Source: Hypoxylon rubiginosum (taxonomy: Eukaryota > Ascomycota > Sordariomycetes > Xylariales > Hypoxylaceae). From it: a stretch of 64,000 bases of DNA. The translations under genes and the position numbers were made by a program. Shown here in pieces: positions 34,563 to 47,780 of this stretch. Numbering within the stretch: the first letter of the stretch is position 1; every line of letters starts with the position of its first letter. The notes beneath the pieces were generated by a model. The model was not told the origin of the DNA. It made no database searches and was given only the letters and a program-made list of their open reading frames with translations. The stretch is from positions 310,001 to 374,000 of the forward strand of contig CADCXA010000032.1 of the NCBI GenBank assembly GCA_902806565.1, given 5' to 3'.

Positions 34563-35915
34563 ATGGGCCGTCCGTAAGTATAACCGCGACGCGTCTACTT
34601 GCGCATGCATCTGCGTCTACACCAACCACCTTAACAACACCATTAACACCATTAACACTATTTGTACATACATGATCGTCATCGCGATTATTCATGTTAT
34701 GATTCTACTTTTCCTTCTCTGTCTTGCGCCCATTCAATTCATTACTCCACCACCAACGCGACATTCTACATTCTACATTCTACCTTATGCTATTTACTAA
34801 CATGTCTTCTCGCGACTAGATTGTGGGTCGAGCCGACTAAGAAGTCGACTCCCTCTGAGACTCCCTCTGATGTCGCGGCGCAGTCCCGCTCCTCTATTCG
34901 ACGCCAATCATCGCCCCGTCGTTCCGCCGCAGATCGACGCCAGCATCTACGCGACACTCGCGGGGCGCGTCTCCGCCTGCTTCTGGCAGCACACCCCGAT
35001 GCTTTCGATTCTGCTTGGTTCGGACCTCGTTCCCTGCGTACGGACGAATTCCGCGAAGCTCGCAACGCTCTTCCGCCTCATCCAAGCATGCCGCTACAGT
35101 ACAATGCATCTCCTTCTCTGCAGGTTCCCGACATAGTTGTCCCCGCAGAATGGCCGCATGCAATGCCTGATCCACGCACCAACGAGGAGGACCCCTTCTC
35201 CCAGGACCCCGCATTTATGAGAAACTTTACAGAGAGAATGGTTGCAGAGGCAGTTGCTGAAGAGGCTGAGAGAGCCGGGGGACTTGCTGCGGGGCCCGAT
35301 GGGATCGGGGGGCTTGCCGTAGCTGAGAGTGCTAGGCAATTTGAAGCGGCAATTGAAGCGAGCATTGCTCGCGATTCGAGACTTGGGGAGGCATTGAGGC
35401 CCGCACAGACGATGGCTAGGACGACGAGTTTTGATGTACCTACCATCCAAACGCTTCCATCTGTTCGTCGCATTCCAGCTAGGAACGTTGATGGGCTTGG
35501 CGATCGAGACCGCAGCCCGACTCCCGAGCAGGATGCAGCTTGGAATACCCTGCAGTCCACCCTTGCCCCGGATCCTCAGCCGCCTAGTGCTGGTTCCTCT
35601 TTCGCCCGTGTCGAAGAACCTGAGCCGCCCTGTGATCCGTTTAATGAGCTGGATCTTGATGAGCGCGAGTTCTACTCTCAGATACCGTGGGATTCGTTGG
35701 ATCATGGTCGACGTATCCCTCCTAGTCGACGAAGCTATGCAGATGTCTTGCGAAACACGTCCAACACCTTACCCTCGGAAGTGGCGGAAGATCCCGAGTG
35801 GCTGGCAGGAATGCATCGTATCGTTCGTGGTCTCGCCTCTCGCCAGGATATTCCCGATGAGTGGTGGGCTCAGGCCGGCCTTACCCGTTCGATGTCGTGG
35901 GAAGAGGAGAACTAA
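34563..35915 (+). CDS. Conserved fungal protein of unknown function, with an 11-nt first coding exon
   Basis: Exon 1 is only 34563-34573 (ATGGGCCGTCC), followed by a GTAAGT donor and a 246-nt intron; exon 2 is 34820-35915. The product of 368 residues starts MGRPLWVEPTKKSTP. The phase closes, and MGRPLWVE is a start I associate with a conserved filamentous-fungal hypothetical. The N-terminal part is Ser/Arg-rich and basic; the rest is acidic and probably largely disordered, with a conserved-looking C-terminus (PDEWWAQAGLTRSMSWEEEN). No enzyme motif, signal peptide or membrane segment is seen. Confidence 0.72.
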
Positions 35916-37323
35916 TGGAATGTTGGACATTCCAGGAAGGTACTTATCGGTTACGAGCAAAAGGCGTGAATAGGGGGGAAAAGGACGGTATTCGGAGTTT
36001 CGGTTTCGGTTTCGGTTCCGATTTTCGGTTCGGTTTTTCATATTCGATTTGGCGTCAAGGAAAAGTGATCATCTGGCACTGGGCCACATGCACGTTTGGT
36101 CCCGTCTACCACCGGTCCCAGCTTTTGTTCACCTGTTTGTCTACCTGTACTTTGATATCCGCGAGCCTTGGCAAAGGTTTCGCCCCAAGATGACCGTAGC
36201 CGTGCAGTTTAGCAGGCTCTAGGGTTATCTATTTGAGATAATGAATTCAACCCAATACATCCATTGCTGTCTTATTCGTTTGTGACATGAAGCTATTGTA
36301 GTGACAGACTACCTATGTAATTCTGGGTACGTTCACGTTGAGATATCGATACTTGTCGAATATCGCATGATATACTAGGTACCTAGGTATCGCATGATAT
36401 CCCAAGCTACGCAAGTAACTATCATGAAATACCTACATACCTATATCTGTAGGTAGGTACAGTATGGTAGACTCACACGTGGTTAGTGGCCGAGTTAGCG
36501 TAGGAGAATGGCCATTCAATGCAGTATATAGGGCTTTAACTCAAGGAAAGCTGCAGTAGCTTGCCTGTACTTGACAGGGGCTTATTAACGAATCCCCCCG
36601 AACCAGTGAAATGGCAGGCCTTAAGCTTGGGTGGGACTAATGTAGGACTGGGTTAGCTACGTCGTGCCTTGTGCCTTGCGCCTTATCCCGACCACGCGCA
36701 ACATATCCACCCGCTAAAAGCACCGCTAACCGGAACTGAGGTTAGGTACAATACCACTGTATACCACTGTATCATATACGGAATACTGTACCTAGGTGTA
36801 CCTAGGTGTACCTAATACCACACCAAAATAATCTGGAGCCTCTTGAAACATTCCAGGAACAAGTAACCTTGTAGCCCTTGACATGCAATTGGGCGCCTAA
36901 ATTCTTTCTCCCAACTCCTTGCTGCTACCACCGGCACCAACACAACCACGGGAAATCAAGATTTGGGGTATTTTGTGGTATTCGTCATTTTATTCCATGG
37001 CTGCAGAGCCTTTCTATGCTTTGCCTCGCCTCCCTACTTGACCTGACCAGCCCGACCCGACCTAACCTGACCTTTCAGTCGTTCTTTTAGTTTGACATTA
37101 CCTCAAATTACCGGCCGGATACGAGACTAGACGACGTACCGGCAAATCAGCCCTAGAGTTTGTAGGAAAGGGAAGAGGCAGACTCTCAGCTGGAATGTGA
37201 AGAAACTTGGTTCTACGCCGCCGACGACGCGTGCTTCGCCCACCACCACTCTCCTTTTACGAGTTCTAGCGGACGGCCTCCTCCAGAGCCTGGTACAAGA
37301 GAGCATCCAGACGACCCGGCCAA
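35916..37323. other. 1.4 kb intergenic region, motif-rich but gene-free
   Basis: Contains a short TTTCGG tandem run (about 35996-36040) and many TACCTAGGTA-type motifs (36376-36390, 36430-36462, 36786-36812). The final part is the promoter and leader of the septation kinase. No coding gene is supported. Confidence 0.5.
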
Positions 37324-40300
37324 ATGGCGCCCAGCTCGGGTCACGCCTACCATCCCTCCAACGGGTCCTCCTCCAGCGACCGACGTTACAGTGCCGCGAA
37401 CGGGAAGGCCGCAGCCGTGGCTGCTAGACATGACCGAACACCCAATACACCCAAGAAGGAGAGCGGTGGACGGGAAAAGGCCGTCCAGGACCCGGGCTTG
37501 AGGGACTACGTACGTGTATCCTTTGCGTTTCCCGGAGGGAGCTTGAATGTGCTGGGCAATGCGCTGACCGGGCTTTCCATAGCGTCTAGGAGAATGTCTC
37601 GGTAAAGGCGCATTCGGCTCCGTGTACAAGGCTATCCATTGGGGGACGGGCGAGGCTGTTGCGGTCAAACAGATCAAATTGGATAATTTACCTAAGAGCG
37701 AATTACGAATGATAGAGGTACGCTGGTATCATGACAACCGGTTCAAGCAAATCAGAAACACTGATATGTCATAGGCCGAGATTGACCTCTTGAAGAACCT
37801 GAATGTAAGAATTTTCCCCTATCCGCTATTCTTGTCCCCCTATTCATGTAACCATAACCGTAGCTGTTCGATACTGACCTCGTTTAGCATGACAACATCG
37901 TCAAGTATATCGGGTTTGTCAAATCGGTGGACTGTTTTAATATCATCCTGGAGTAAGGCGTCTTTTACACCTAGTATTCCGTTGAGCCAGCTAACGAATC
38001 CCAGATACTGCGAGAACGGTTCTCTGCATTCGATATGCAAGGCATATGGGAAGTTTCCAGAAAACCTTGTGGGTGTTTACATGACCCAGGTCCTCCAAGG
38101 TCTACGGTATCTACACGACCAAGGTGTGATACACAGAGATATCAAAGGGGCGAACATCCTCACAACCAAAGATGGCAAGGTGAAGCTTGCGGACTTTGGC
38201 GTATCGACCAGTACCCTCGCCGGGCCCGACAAGGAGGCTCAGGTGGTAGGCACCCCCTACTGGATGGCCCCAGAGATTATTGAGCTATGCGGTGCCACGC
38301 CGGCATCTGATATCTGGAGCTTGGGTTGCACCGTCATTGAGTTATTATCTGGCAGACCCCCGTATCACCATTTACAAGCTATGCCTGCTCTATTTGCTAT
38401 TGTCAATGATGATCATCCACCTCTTCCCGAGGGTGTGTCTTCGGTCTGTAATTCCTCTGCCGCGTAGGCTCCTAACCCGTAACAGTAGAGACTGACGTGA
38501 AATATAGGCTGCACGCGATTTTCTCATTCAATGTTTCCAGAAGGATCCTAATTTACGAGTATCGGCAAGAAAACTCTTAAAGCATAACTGGATCGTTGGG
38601 TGCCGGCGCAGTGATGCCCCAGTGGCCAAGGCACCAGGCAATTTCAGTCAAGCAGTGGAGGAGGTAAAACAATGGAATAAGGCACTCACCTCTTCTGAGA
38701 CAAACCTCAGGGCTTCTGGAGGGTCAGATTCTTTTGCACCTTCACACCATATTCACCAAACCTCACAACTTGTACCCCGAGAGCAACCGAGACCCATGAT
38801 GCCGACCCCGGCCAAAGCTCCTTTTGCACTCGGCAAGCCGAGACCCACTGCTGAAGACTTCCGTTCCCCTGAACTTGCAGGTGAGTATTTGCAACGAATA
38901 AGACACCCGCGTCTTTACCAGAGAATACTAACATTTGTCTTCTACCTCTCTAAGATGATAACAATTGGGATGACGATTTCGCCACGGCAATTTCACCGAG
39001 TGCTCTCAAGCTTCCCCACGTCAAACCTCAAGATCACTTCGGTGGCATGCTCTCAGCTGACCGTCTGAAAGCATTTGCATCCATTGATCACTCGCGGGAT
39101 GTTTCTGCTACTTGGGATAACCTTGACGGGGAACTTCTAACAGTAAAACATTCCATACAATCCGTTCAAGAGGAGGACCCGCAGGAGAAGACCATTCGAC
39201 CTAATTGGAAGATTCCTGCGAAACCTGACAAAAAGGCGGACCCAAAACCGCAGCCAGCAAAATCATCTCATCGTAAGAGACCAAGCAGTCATCAGAAAAC
39301 CAAATCCCAATCCAAGAATCAGCTCGGGAGCAAATTCGAATTACCAGCCCGACCTGATTTGGCTTATAGGGAGCAGTCGGTAGAGGACTACTCTGACGTT
39401 TTCGAGGGCGATGACAGTATATTCAATCAGGGTCTAGGTCTAACTAAAAAGGTACGCATCGCTCATACCAAGTCCACGACTCGTTTGGAATTGCCTCAAA
39501 TACTCACACGTAGGCTAACAGCCCGATACTCCACAACTATTCCATCCCTCGGATCTCACCAACTTATCGCGATCTATGCAGTCACCCGTCGCCGGTAGCA
39601 TGCGAAGACAACCTTCCTCGAGACCTTCAACACTTCCCGACCGACACTTGCAGAGGTCGAAATCGTCGATTGAAATCCAAAGATTCGCCGAAGACGAAGA
39701 GGACGAGGACTTCTCCGACATCTTTGGACCAAGCGACAACTTAACCGAGAAGGAGGAAAGTGATCGGGGATCTGAGGACGGCAATCTTATGGTCCTATCT
39801 CGACTGTCTAATAATTCGTGGCTTGGCGACGACGAAGACGAAGACGACCCCTTTGCCTCTATGGACCCGGGCTGGGACGAGATGGATTTGGAAGCAAATA
39901 TTGCACGCGACCGGCATGCACGGCTCGCTGAGAAGATCGAGGCGCTAGTTCGTTCGCTGAAAACGACCGAGGGCGAGGACAAGTTACTTGAACTTTCAGA
40001 AGATCTGGTTAGTGGCTAATTTGCTCATTCTTCATTTTTCGTCCAAGTTTCTACAGTGCTAACGAACAATTTATAGCTGGCATTGCTCTGGGAGAGCACC
40101 GAGGTCAAGGATATGATCATCAGTGCTCATGGATTACTTCCCATCCTCGAGATTCTAGAACCTTGCACGGTGAAAAGCAGGCAGCAGATGATCTTGCAGC
40201 TCCTGCAGGTCGTCAACACGGTATGCAAGTCAGGCTTCATATGGGGAAACGGTATTCACTAACTCTTTCGCAGATCATACTAGATGACGTCGAACTACAG

Positions 40301-42371
40301 GAGAACTTGTGCTTTGTTGGCGGTATTCCTATTATCACCAAGTTTGCAGCCAGACAATATTCAAACGAGATCCGACTAGAGGCCGCCGCCTTCGTTCGAC
40401 AAATGTACCAAACTTCAACCCTCACCTTACAAATGTTTGTAAGCGCTGGCGGTCTCAATGTTTTGGTCGAATTCTTGGATGAAGACTACGATAATGCCAG
40501 GGATCTCGTGCTCATTGGTGTGAATGGAATTTGGAACGTTTTCGAGCTTCAGGTTTGTCATTCCCAATCTGCAACTTAGCTGTATATCTATTAATACTAT
40601 TATCTAGGGGCCTACGCCGAAGAACGACTTTTGCCGAATATTCTCTCGAAGCAAGATCCTGGATCCCTTGGCCCTTGTCCTAAACCGCGTTCTCGACGAA
40701 GAAGTCGAAAATGAAATTACCGAACTAATAGAGGGCCGTATTGTCAACATCTTCTACCTGTTCTCACAGGCCGAGAACTACGTCAAGGAGACGGTGGCTG
40801 ACAGGCAAGTATTGAAAAGTAAGCAGCTTAGCTCTCAAGGATTCTTGTAGCTCAAACTAACATATGGCAAGGTGTTCTCAAGGACCTCCGCCGCATGACC
40901 CCCTCGCACCAAATCACCATGTTGAAATTCATAAAGAACCTTTCCATGCTCTCGACTACCCTCGACGCACTCCATGCTGCCGATGCTATCGACCTTCTCA
41001 TTGAATTACTCAGTGGGTGCATGAAGAAAGGGCATCCTCACTTCCGTGAGATTTCTAATCAAGTACTCAACACTATGTTTAATCTCTGCCGCCTAAGCAA
41101 GGACCGCCAGGAGTATGCCGCAGTCAATGGTATTATTCCCCTCCTTTTGAAGATCATGAAGACGGATCGACCTCCCAAAGAATTCGCCCTACCGATTCTC
41201 TGCGACATGGCACATTCAGGTAGCAAAGGGCGCCGATTCTTATGGCAGAATAAGGGGTTGGACTTCTACGTCTCACTCTTGGCAGATCAGTATTGGCAAG
41301 TCACCGCTTTGGATGCCATATTCGTTTGGTGAGTATTTCTTGTCCTGAAGAGATTTTGAGTTTGCTAATATAGCGAGAAGGTTACAAGAAGAGACGGCCA
41401 AGGTAGAGGGCCATTTGCTCAATGGCAGATTTCCCAATGCCATCGTATCTTGTTTTCACGCTCACAAGATGAACTCCTTCGATCCCAACTTATTAGAGCC
41501 TTTGCTAAAGGTACTCCGACTATCCCCGTCCTTAGCCGCATCTCTAGCAAAATCAGACATGTACTCTGGAATTGCACAGAAATTGTCGCACAAGAAACCC
41601 CTCGTGCGACTGAACCTACTTCGTCTCGTCCGAAACATACTCGAGGCGCGCGAGACCGATTACTTTGCCACTGCCAAGGATAAAGATCTCCAGATACTGT
41701 TTGACGCCATCCGAATACTTGCGGAGAAGGATGCGGCCGTCCTTGTGCAAAACCTAGCAGCCGACCTTGTTATTTCTCATATCGACGGTAATTCCGATCG
41801 AGTCATAGCACCCACGTCGGCACCGTCCGCCGCAGCGGGTTCTGACCGTGTCCGATCTGGAAGACGTATATACACCCCTCCCTCTCTTCACTCGGCTGTT
41901 TCGGCACCCCTTACGCCGACACATGTTTCGCGGCCGTCTCAGTCCGCTGCCTATATCGAAGTTGCTTCGAGTCCAAAGCGCTCAGCTCTATCATTCACAC
42001 ACCAACGTGACTCTGCTCCGTACCGTCCTAGAAGTAGAGATGGCGCTTCGGGCCTACCCATCAGCTCTCCTCGACGGCAGGTCAGTGGAGAGATGCAATC
42101 TAGCAGTGCCGGTAGAAGCAGACTACCGCGAAACTCGGGCCTATACGCTCCGCGGCCTAGTTTGAGTGCTGCTTCAGGGGCTTCACGTAGCGAAAGCCTC
42201 ATGTCGAATAAGGAGAACATGGGCAGCGCTGCAGAAGACCTCATTCGACGTTCGAGCAGGGCGTCGGTGTCGGAGCCTAGCGGCGCTTCCGGTACCGGCG
42301 GATCTGCCGGGTCAGGAAAACAGAGAAGAAGCCGAGCACCTAGTGAAGGAAGACAGAAATGGAGCGCGTAG
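37324..42371 (+). CDS. sepH: Septation initiation protein kinase, SepH/Cdc7 (Cdc15-like)
   Basis: Thirteen exons close in phase to 1430 residues: 37324-37509, 37583-37717, 37775-37804, 37888-37952, 38005-38443, 38508-38880, 38955-39451, 39522-40007, 40077-40220, 40274-40552, 40608-40818, 40872-41328, 41381-42371. The kinase domain (about residues 63-315) has [30 protein letters not shown] and [10 protein letters not shown]. It is followed by a long acidic, Ser-rich linker, then a C-terminal armadillo/HEAT-like helical half ([34 protein letters not shown]) and a Ser-rich tail. In Aspergillus SepH and fission yeast Cdc7 this kinase sits at the spindle pole in the septation initiation network and triggers cytokinesis. 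The donor of intron 5 (GTCTGT) is weak but needed for PEGVSSAARDF. Confidence 0.95.
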
Positions 42372-43360
42372 TGGCGTTTTGTTATCTGAAAACAAATGAC
42401 GGAAAAGGAAAAAAAAAAGGGGGAGGACGAGAGACGAAGACGCACAGACGAGGTATTGAGGTGTAGATAACTACCCCAATCCACCTCAAAAAGAAAAAGA
42501 CGATGCGATGAAGCTTTATGGTAGTGATTAACACTTAGTTTTACTCAGAAAAAGGAGGCGTTTACATGCTAGGGAGCATGTCGGAACGGCGTGTGTCCCG
42601 GGGGCCCAGAGGCTCAGGGGTATATGGTTCCGCATTGAGAAAGCATACAGATGAATGAGGGCATGATAGCATAGCATAGGAATGTTGCATAAGGCGAGTT
42701 TGAGGTTATACTTGCCATTGATGAGGAGACTACGCTTTAACACGTTTTCCTGATGGTTGTGCAATGGCCTTGAGTTATGCGAAGTGGTATGAAGTGGTAT
42801 GATGCTATGGATTGGTGGTGATGCATGATCCGTAGTGACTGCGGTGATAGATAGCGGTCACTCAGATTCGCTGTAAGTCTCCGGATTCATTTCATGATGT
42901 TCGGTAGCTTATACTAGCTAGCATTTCGATGTTCTCGGGAATTACAGATGAATAAATATTCACAGATAATTCCAGGCTGGTGATGTTCTCTTGCAACCCC
43001 CTCCCCTATTAGTCTTGCCAACTCCAAATTTCCCCTCATCCCCTCATCCCCTCATCTCCACAAGAGACCATTTCTGACCTGCCTTACTAAGTTACTACAA
43101 TTACTATATTTCCTTGGCATCGCCGTAACGATCTTTGGAATGCTACCATCTCCGCAACTAACTTGGTCTCAGTCATAATGAGCTATAATCTTTCGAGGGA
43201 GTTGTTGCTTGCGCCATTGCAGGCACGGAATGGCGAGATGATGCGCCATTCGACATGAATGAAATGTGCTAGTTCCTGATTTTCGTGGCAGGGCTTCAAA
43301 CACATGAGTGCTGATTCTCACCACCTACTGTCCACTGTCAAGCTTTGCCATCCGCGCAAG
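42372..43360. other. Intergenic region, no gene seen
   Basis: 3' region of the kinase gene and promoter of the carboxypeptidase gene. A short tandem CCCCTCAT run lies near 43033-43060. An upstream in-frame ATG at 43304 exists but would put 19 extra residues ahead of the signal peptide. Confidence 0.5.
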
Positions 43361-45182
43361 ATGAAGTTAAATATTCTAGATCGATGGGCTCAATTTCAAG
43401 GACTCTTACTATTGTATAGTTCTTTAGCCACTGCTGTCCAATATGGCGAGAACCACTCACCAGTCGAGAAGGACGAAGATATTGTAGCAGCCAATTTCCC
43501 GGATACCAATGAGACCCTTTTCTCCCCGGCATTTATAAGTCCGGAGAGCAGACTTCCAGGGTTCGCAAATGGGACCGATGGACCAACTGATGATGCAACA
43601 CTCGGTACGTATCAAAGAGAGTGACAAGTTCTCATTCCTCATCATGTACTTTACACTAATACAAAACTAGATTTATTCCTACGCTCTATCGCGGAACGAA
43701 ACGACTGGGTGCAGTACAAGATTGCAGACTTCACCTCCGAGGAGGGCCGCCCCTTCCCTTACGTAGTTCTATCAAGCCCCTCCTCAGCAGAGGGTAAACA
43801 GCCCCCGAAACTTCGCGTCTGGATCCAGGGCGGCGTGCACGGCAACGAGCCCGCCGGAGACCAGGCCGTCCTCGCGCTGCTCGGCAAGCTAGACGCGGAC
43901 CGGGCGTGGAGGGAATCGCTCCTCTCGCGCCTGACCGTCACGCTGCTGCCGCGGTACAACCCGGACGGCGCGGCGTACTTCCAGCGCGCGCTGGCCAGCA
44001 ACCTGGACCCGAACCGGGAGCACACGAAGCTGGCGCGGGACATGTCGCGCGGCCACAAGCGGCTGCTGAGCGCGTACGCGCCGCACGTCACCGTCGACAT
44101 GCACGAGTTCACGGGGACGCGGCCGTCGGGTCCCGGCGGGATCTACAAGCACGGCATGGACGCGCTCATCGCGGCGGGCAAGAACTTGAATACCCACGCC
44201 GACGTCCGGAATATCTCGGAGGTGCTGTTCGCGGCTGGGGTCGGGGAGAGGATCGCGGCGAAAGGGTTTCGGTGGGAGCCGTATTTTACGGCGGGGTCGT
44301 CGAGTGCAGCTGACGATATCGTGCTGGATGAGGCTGGGAGCGATGCGAAGAGCGGGCGGAATAACTACGCGCTCGCGCAGTCTGTTACTATCCTGTGCGA
44401 GGTGCGCGGGATCCGGCTCGCGGATCAACACTTCCAGAGGCGGGTGGCGACGGCGCTGAATATGGTCAGCGCGATCTTGGATATCGCGGCGGAGAATCAC
44501 CAGGAGGTGTATGATACGGTAAGCCAATTAATCTCCAGTTTCCATCTCAGCTCTAGATTCAATTGCCTAGCCCCTTTTCTAAAAACCCCACCCCTGAATC
44601 TGACATAAGCCGCCTTTTTTTTTCCACTCGCAGGTCGAAGGCGCCATAACCAAGTTCATCGCCAGCGACGACCCCATCGTGCTGACGGACTACCCGAACC
44701 CCGTCAGCCGCACCATCACCTTCGCGAACCGGGCCACGGGCGCGCTCGAGCAGGTCCCCGTCACCTTCCTCAGCACGACGCCGACGACGGCCAACCGGAC
44801 GCGCGCGCGCCCCGAGGCGTACCTCATCCCGCGCACGTGGTCGGCGCTCGCGGACCGCCTGCGCGACGCCGGCGTCGAGGTCGAGACGCTGGCGGACGGG
44901 TACCGCGGGCCCGCGGAGGCGCTGACGATCACGTCGGCGCAGGTGGCCGGGGGGTACTACGAGGGCGCGGTCCAGGTGACGGTGACGGCGGACCTGGGGC
45001 CGCGGGAGGGGGGGTTGGCGCTGCCGCCGGGCAGCTTCCGGGTTGGCGCGAGGCAGAAGAACGCGGCGTTCGCGTTCGTCGCGCTGGAGCCGGAGAATGT
45101 GGACTCGTATGTGAGGTTTAATATTATCCCGGTCGAGGTCGGGGATGAGTATCCGATTTTTAGGATTCCGCGGGAGGGTTAG
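43361..45182 (+). CDS. Secreted M14 family zinc carboxypeptidase
   Basis: Three exons (43361-43604, 43671-44518, 44634-45182) give 546 residues. The start at 43361 places the hydrophobic signal segment (FQGLLLLYSSLATAVQ) near the N-terminus. Zinc ligands H138 and E141 sit in GGVHGNEPAGD and H226 in VDMHEFTG; the general-base glutamate is probably the one in TILCEVRG. RYNPDGAAYF supplies substrate-binding residues. The C-terminal exon (about 180 residues) is a beta-rich accessory region with no enzyme motif. The central and last exons have extreme GC3. Likely an extracellular or vacuolar peptidase; specificity is not deducible. Confidence 0.9.
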
Positions 45183-45454
45183 TTGGGATAAGGTGGTGCG
45201 GAGGACTTGAGATGACTTATATAACGTCTGTGCAGTATATGAAGTCCCTTATTAGGTCAATGAAACCTATCTGTTTTCATAAAATACCTACGTAGATTTA
45301 TAAAGCCGAAGATATTTCGGATTTATTTATTAATTTTACCCACCCGAGTTTTGAGGCCCTTAGGTTCGAATCCTCAACCTTGCAAATTAGGATTCCTTTT
45401 TTTACGCGCGCAGGCCGCGGCGCCACAGCCGGCGCATATAGTTTCGCGGTATTA
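45183..45454. other. Transition from gene to AT block, with a tRNA-like B-box
   Basis: Just downstream of the carboxypeptidase gene. GGTTCGAATCC at 45363-45373 is an exact match to the Pol III B-box, in a T-arm-like setting with four of five stem pairs, but I cannot fold a full tRNA around it or find an A-box. A GC patch (about 45408-45445) then borders the AT-only block. Confidence 0.4.
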
Positions 45455-47780
45455 TAATATAACTTTATTTTAATGGTGGTGGCCTTTTCTTTCTCACCTT
45501 TTTTTTTATTTTTTTTATATGTTATATAATATTATAATATTATAAACACTTATATTTAAATTTATAAAAATTATTATATTATATTTTTTTTTATAAAAAA
45601 CTTATTATTTAAATAAAAAAATAAAATTATAATCACTTTTTAATTTATATATTAAAAAAAAAAAAAATAATAATTAATTAAAATTTAAACGTTGTTATTT
45701 ATAACGTAACATTTAAATAAAATAAAAAAAAATAAAAAGTTTAAAAAAAAAAAAAAAAAATAAAGCTTTTTTTTTTTTTAAAATAAAAAAATAATTTATT
45801 AATTTATTAAATTATATAATTAAAAATTATATAAATAAAAACTATTATATACCGTTTAAATTAATATTTTATATAATTAAAAAAAAGTTTTTTATTTAAA
45901 AAATTTTATATTTATATAGCTTTTTTTTTATTTAAAACTTTTTTAAAATTTAAATATTTTTAAATATAAAACTTTTTATATTAAAATAATATAATAAAAA
46001 CTTAAACTTTAAATTTAAATTTTTAATTTTTTAATTAAAATTTTTTTTTTATATATATAAATTTATATTTTATTATATTTTATTATATAATATTATTTTT
46101 TTTATAAAACTTAAATTTTTTATTTTATATAAATTTTTTTTTTTTTATTTTTTATTTAAATTTTAAAAAAGTTTTTATATTAATATTTAAATTTTAATTT
46201 TAATTAAAAAAATAAAAAATATATATTTTTAATTAAAATAAACTTATATAAATAAATTAAAACTAGTTTTATTATATTAAATTTAAATATTAAATTTAAA
46301 TATTAAGTTTAAATTTTAAATTTAAATTTTAAATTAAAATTTATTTATTTAATTAAATATAATTAAAACGTTTAAATAAATTAAAATAAATAAATTTTAA
46401 ATATTAAATTTAAAATATTAAGTTTAATAACTTATATAAATAAATATATATAAATTATTATATAAAAATTATATATATAATTATATTTTTATTTTATATA
46501 TATAAAATATTATATAATATAAAAATATATATAAAAAACTAATAATTTTAAATATAATAATTAATTATAATTTTAAATATAATTTTAAATATAATTTTAA
46601 ATATAATTTTAAATATAACTTTAAATATAACTTTAAATATAATTAAAAAAATAAGAAAAAAATAAAAAAATAATTAATTAAAACTTTTAAAATTTAAACT
46701 TTTATATTTATTTAAAAAAAAAAAAAAACATTAGTTTTTTTTATTTTTTTTAAATATTATATAACGTTATAATATTATAAATATTTATAAAATATTTATA
46801 ATTAAAAAAATATTTTTTAATTAAAAAGCTTTATAAGTTTATTTTTTTCTTTTTATTTAAAAATATTTGTTTTATTTATTTTATAAAACTTTTTTTAAAA
46901 TTTAAATATTTTAAAAAAACTATAAAATTTATTATTTTATTAATTAATTTATTAATATTTAAATTTTAAGTAATAAAATATAATTAAAATTTAAATTATA
47001 AAAATTTTAAAAATAATATTTAAAAATATATATATAATAAAAAAAATATTTAATTAAATTTTAATTATTTAAATATTAAATTTATATTAATAAATTTATT
47101 TAATTAAAAATATAAATAAATTTTTATTTATTATATAAAACTTTTTTAAATTTATTATTAATATAAATATATATATTATTAATATATATAATATTATATT
47201 ATAAATTAACGTTAATATTTATTAATAAAATAATATATATTATATAAAACTAATAATATATTTTTAAATATTAAGCGTTTTTTTAATATTTAAATTATTA
47301 TAAAAACCGTTATTAATATTTTTTTTTTTAATTAAAATAAAATTAAATATTTTAAAACGATTATAAAAACTTTAAATAACTAGTAAATTTAATAAAATTT
47401 AATTTAAAAATAAATAATATTAAAATAAAATAAAAATAAAATAAAATAAAAATTAAATTTATTTTTATTTTTTATTTTTATTTTTTTTTTATTATTAGTT
47501 TTAATTTTTTTACCTTAGTTTTTTTATTAAAAAATTAATATATTTAGTATTTTAATTAATAATATAATATAATTATAATATAAAATTTAATTAAAATTTA
47601 TAAATATTAATTAATATAAATAATTTCGGTTTTATTTTTAATAATATAAAAAAGCTTATAAAAATATATTAGATTTTATTTTATAAGATTATATAAATAT
47701 ATTTATATATATATAAATGTTATTTTAATTTATATTATTTAACTTTTTTTTTCACTTTTATATATTTACTTATTTTTATA
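45455..47780. repeat. 2.3 kb nearly pure A/T block with RIP-like signature
   Basis: The sequence is almost entirely A and T with homopolymer and TATA-like runs and no coding frames. The rare C residues are nearly all followed by T or G, and the G residues are mostly preceded by A or C; CpA and its complement TpG are almost absent. This is the product pattern of repeat-induced point mutation, which converts CpA to TpA, taken close to completion. The boundaries are sharp: GC patch at 45408-45445 and GTGGGGGCGGGG at 47781. The original element is no longer recognisable. Confidence 0.85.
46567..46645. repeat. Short tandem repeat inside the AT block
   Basis: About six to seven copies of a 12-bp unit ATTTTAAATATA, the later copies with ACTTTAAATATA. 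Probably arose by slippage in the AT block. Confidence 0.75.

Noticed and set aside
35996..36040. TTTCGG run as an interstitial telomere repeat
   Set aside because: The unit is not TTAGGG and the run is short; more likely simple-sequence slippage.
45455..47780. AT block as inserted mitochondrial DNA or a centromere core
   Set aside because: No mitochondrial coding or tRNA motifs are visible, and CpA-specific depletion points to RIP. At 2.3 kb it is far shorter than fungal regional centromeres, though a link to a larger domain outside this window cannot be tested.
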